Shown here one piece after another: positions 62,010 through 64,000 of a stretch of DNA of 64,000 bases; positions within the stretch are counted from its first letter, which is position 1, and every line of letters starts with the position of its first letter. The stretch lies in the NCBI GenBank assembly GCA_037833965.1, contig AP031355.1, positions 24,453,501 through 24,517,500 of the forward strand, in the 5' to 3' direction. Under the pieces are notes generated by a model. It made no database searches and was not told the DNA's origin. It was given only the letters and a program-made list of their open reading frames with translations. The position numbers were made by a program, and so were the translations under genes. This DNA is from Marchantia polymorpha subsp. ruderalis (taxonomy: Eukaryota > Streptophyta > Marchantiopsida > Marchantiales > Marchantiaceae).

Positions 62010-64000
62010 ATGTCTTCAATCCACAAAAAGATGGCTTGGTCTTGGACTTCCATTTGCGTGATAGATCTCATACTCACCATCTTGAATACTATGACTGTCA
62101 GCAGCGCGAAGTCTCCGACCCACAGAGTAGGAGGCATAGTGGGTTTTGATCACCGTTCTCTGGTGATCGATGGCCATCGTCGTTTCCTCATATCAGGGTC
62201 CATTCACTATCCTCGCAGCACGCCAGAAATGTGGCCCGGTTTAATCAGGCTCGCCAAGGAAGGAGGTTTAGATGTCATCGACACTTACGTGTTCTGGAAC
62301 GGCCACGAACCACGGCCAGGTGAATATAACTTTGCAGGGAGGTACGATGTGGTCCGCTTTCTGGAGACTGTGCAGACCGAAGGCCTCCTCGTAAACCTGC
62401 GAATCGGACCCTACGTTTGTGCAGAGTGGAATTTCGGGGGCTTCCCAGAGTGGCTGACAGACATTCCTGGAATCGAGCTGAGAACAGACAACGAGCCGTT
62501 CAAGAAAGAAATGGAGAAATGGACCACTCACCTGGTGAGATATCTCAAGGACCACAAGCTCTTCTACTCTCAGGGAGGTCCCATAATTATGAGCCAGATC
62601 GAGAATGAATATGGTCACGTCTCGGCTTCATATGGCGAAGCAGGCAAAAAATACTCCTCGTGGGCAGCTAACATGGCCGAGAACCTACGCACTTCAGTTC
62701 CATGGATCATGTGCCAGCAGAAGGACGCTCCAGCCCACATCATCAACACCTGCAACAGCTTCTACTGCGACGAGTTCACTCCCAATTCTCCAAACAAGCC
62801 CAAGATGTGGACCGAGAACTACCCAGGCTGGCTGCACTACTGGGGCCAGACTCTGCAATCTCGCCCAGTGCAAGACCTGGCCTTTGCGGTGGCTCGCTTC
62901 TTTCAATTTGGTGGCAGCTACATGAACTACTACATGTACCACGGAGGCACCAACTTCGATCGCACTGCTGCCAGAATGGTCACCACCAGCTACGACTACA
63001 CTGCTCCCATCGATGAATACGGCCAGGCCAGACAGCCCATGTGGGAGCACCTGAAGAACCTCCATTCGGCCATCAAAATGTGCGCCCCGGCTCTGGCAGC
63101 TGTCAGTGGAGAGCCCCTGGTGTGGAGGTCTCAGAATAACGTGCAGATCCATGTCTTCCAGACCCAACACAGTCAGGTTCGAGAGTTCCAAAACTCCCAA
63201 GCACCGACCGGGGTCTGTGCAGCATTCTTGGCCAACGTTGGGCTGACTGATGCCCTGGTGTCGTTCAAAGGGAGGCAGTACCAACTCCCGGCATGGTCTG
63301 TAAGTATTCTGCCTGACTGCAAAACTGTTGCTTTCAACACCATGCACGTGCCCGATGTGAGTTCTGCCAAGGAGATTGTGACAGTGAAGCCAGCAGCAGC
63401 ACACCGAAACTGGAACTTCTTCGCAGACGCGGTTGGACCTTGGAATTTGCACACAGTCGTCACATCCAAGTCTGCCTACGAGCAATTCAGACTGACGAAG
63501 GACAAAACAGACTACCTCTGGTACAGGGTCCGCTTCATTGCCCCACAGAATGAGCTGCCGCATTGGCTGGTGGTAGAAAAGGCCGAGCCAGACCTGATGC
63601 ACGTCTTTCTGAATGGCAAGCATCTGGGGCACGCAATTTCCAACAGCAGTGGGTTTTTCCAACCGCTGACTTTGCGCCAGGGCCACAACACCATCGACAT
63701 TTTGTCGGTGACTTCTGGGCGGCCATCATCCGGCCCGTATCTGGAGCAGCAGCATGGAGGAATCAAAGGCTCTGTGACATTGCATGGACCCAAGTCCAAG
63801 GTTACGGACCTGGCTGACATGGAGTGGGTGCATCAGGTGGGCTTGAAGGGAGAGACTTTGCACCTGGAAGCTGTGCAAAAGTCTCAATCTCGAGCATGGT
63901 CGGCTCATACGATTTATCCGCCCAAGTATCATCCTCTCGTGTGGTACAAGACCGTGCAGGATGCTCCGAGAGGTGAAGCTCCGGTTATGCTTGATCTGGG
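62010..64000 (+). CDS. BGAL: Secreted beta-galactosidase, GH35 (5' part; runs off the window)
   Basis: It removes terminal beta-galactose from cell-wall polysaccharides in the apoplast. The frame is open from 62010 to the window end (663 codons) with no intron, whereas plant BGAL genes usually have many. The start is the first ATG after an in-frame stop at 61983. It gives MSSIHKKMAWSWTSICVIDL, a basic then hydrophobic signal-peptide-like N-terminus; Met at residue 8 is an alternative. The catalytic domain begins about residue 46 (FDHRSLVIDGHRRF, SGSIHYPRSTPEMWPG). The GH35 signature GGPIIMSQIENEYG carries the acid/base Glu200, and MWTENYPGW carries the nucleophile Glu269. Then come GGTNFDRT, FLANVGL and LPAWSVSILPDCKT of the middle beta domains and the start of the C-terminal beta domains (WYRVRF, HVFLNGKHLGHA). 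The frame looks intact; the 3' end is missing. Confidence 0.93.
   Translation, partial: MSSIHKKMAWSWTSICVIDLILTILNTMTVSSAKSPTHRVGGIVGFDHRSLVIDGHRRFLISGSIHYPRSTPEMWPGLIRLAKEGGLDVIDTYVFWNGHEPRPGEYNFAGRYDVVRFLETVQTEGLLVNLRIGPYVCAEWNFGGFPEWLTDIPGIELRTDNEPFKKEMEKWTTHLVRYLKDHKLFYSQGGPIIMSQIENEYGHVSASYGEAGKKYSSWAANMAENLRTSVPWIMCQQKDAPAHIINTCNSFYCDEFTPNSPNKPKMWTENYPGWLHYWGQTLQSRPVQDLAFAVARFFQFGGSYMNYYMYHGGTNFDRTAARMVTTSYDYTAPIDEYGQARQPMWEHLKNLHSAIKMCAPALAAVSGEPLVWRSQNNVQIHVFQTQHSQVREFQNSQAPTGVCAAFLANVGLTDALVSFKGRQYQLPAWSVSILPDCKTVAFNTMHVPDVSSAKEIVTVKPAAAHRNWNFFADAVGPWNLHTVVTSKSAYEQFRLTKDKTDYLWYRVRFIAPQNELPHWLVVEKAEPDLMHVFLNGKHLGHAISNSSGFFQPLTLRQGHNTIDILSVTSGRPSSGPYLEQQHGGIKGSVTLHGPKSKVTDLADMEWVHQVGLKGETLHLEAVQKSQSRAWSAHTIYPPKYHPLVWYKTVQDAPRGEAPVMLDL

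Noticed and set aside
62694-63686. 330-codon open frame on the minus strand
   Set aside because: It is the antisense of the beta-galactosidase coding sequence, whose domains and catalytic residues are clear on the plus strand.

Overview
The window looks like nuclear DNA of a land plant, most likely a non-seed plant such as a liverwort or moss. The grounds are a seven-exon plant-type cytosolic malate dehydrogenase, a nodulin-like/NFD4-type major facilitator transporter, a plant-type GH35 beta-galactosidase, a U6 snRNA-like copy, GT-AG introns, and long gene-poor AT-rich stretches packed with nested transposable elements. The species assignment is inference; no bacterial, CRISPR or organellar gene cluster was seen.

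Layout. 1-6.1 kb: intergenic, no recognised gene. 6.28-9.02 kb (+): cytosolic NAD-malate dehydrogenase, complete in seven exons. 9.0-11.9 kb: 3' UTR and AT-rich spacer. 11.9-14.5 kb (+): decayed hAT DNA transposon (BED finger, core and C-terminal dimerisation region). 14.5-27.3 kb: AT-rich spacer, then about 8 kb of more GC-rich DNA with no recognised gene. 27.3-30.35 kb (+): TATA box, long leader and two-exon MFS transporter. 30.4-35.5 kb: spacer with two back-to-back perfect hairpins. 35.5-55.15 kb (mostly - strand): nested mobile-element complex. 55.5 kb (-): U6-like pseudogene. 55.6-62.0 kb: spacer. 62.01 kb to the end (+): secreted beta-galactosidase, cut by the window edge and without an intron so far.

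The element complex is the main interest. An old, broken Ty3/gypsy relative on the minus strand (about 41.88-55.15 kb) has protease, reverse transcriptase, RNase H and integrase, and also carries a cytosine-5 DNA methyltransferase domain between protease and reverse transcriptase. Its integrase is split by two later insertions. One is element B (45289-50683, perfect 5-bp CTGAC duplication); the other is element C (42343-45048). Element B and a diverged sister, element A (35520-40818), start TG and end CA, make 5-bp duplications and have short imperfect inverted termini. They show no long terminal repeats and no recognisable transposase or reverse transcriptase. Element B carries one intact 1045-residue protein of unknown function: helical N-terminal domain, Pro/Arg-rich linker, acidic stretch and long coiled coil.

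Elements A, B and C are peppered with tiny GC-rich palindromes (GCC-GAA-GGC, GCCTGTGCACAGGC, GCCTACGCGTAGGC) in both non-coding and coding parts, where they spell the low-complexity linker. Host genes and elements show no operon-like relationship; the three host genes are independent housekeeping, transport and cell-wall genes.
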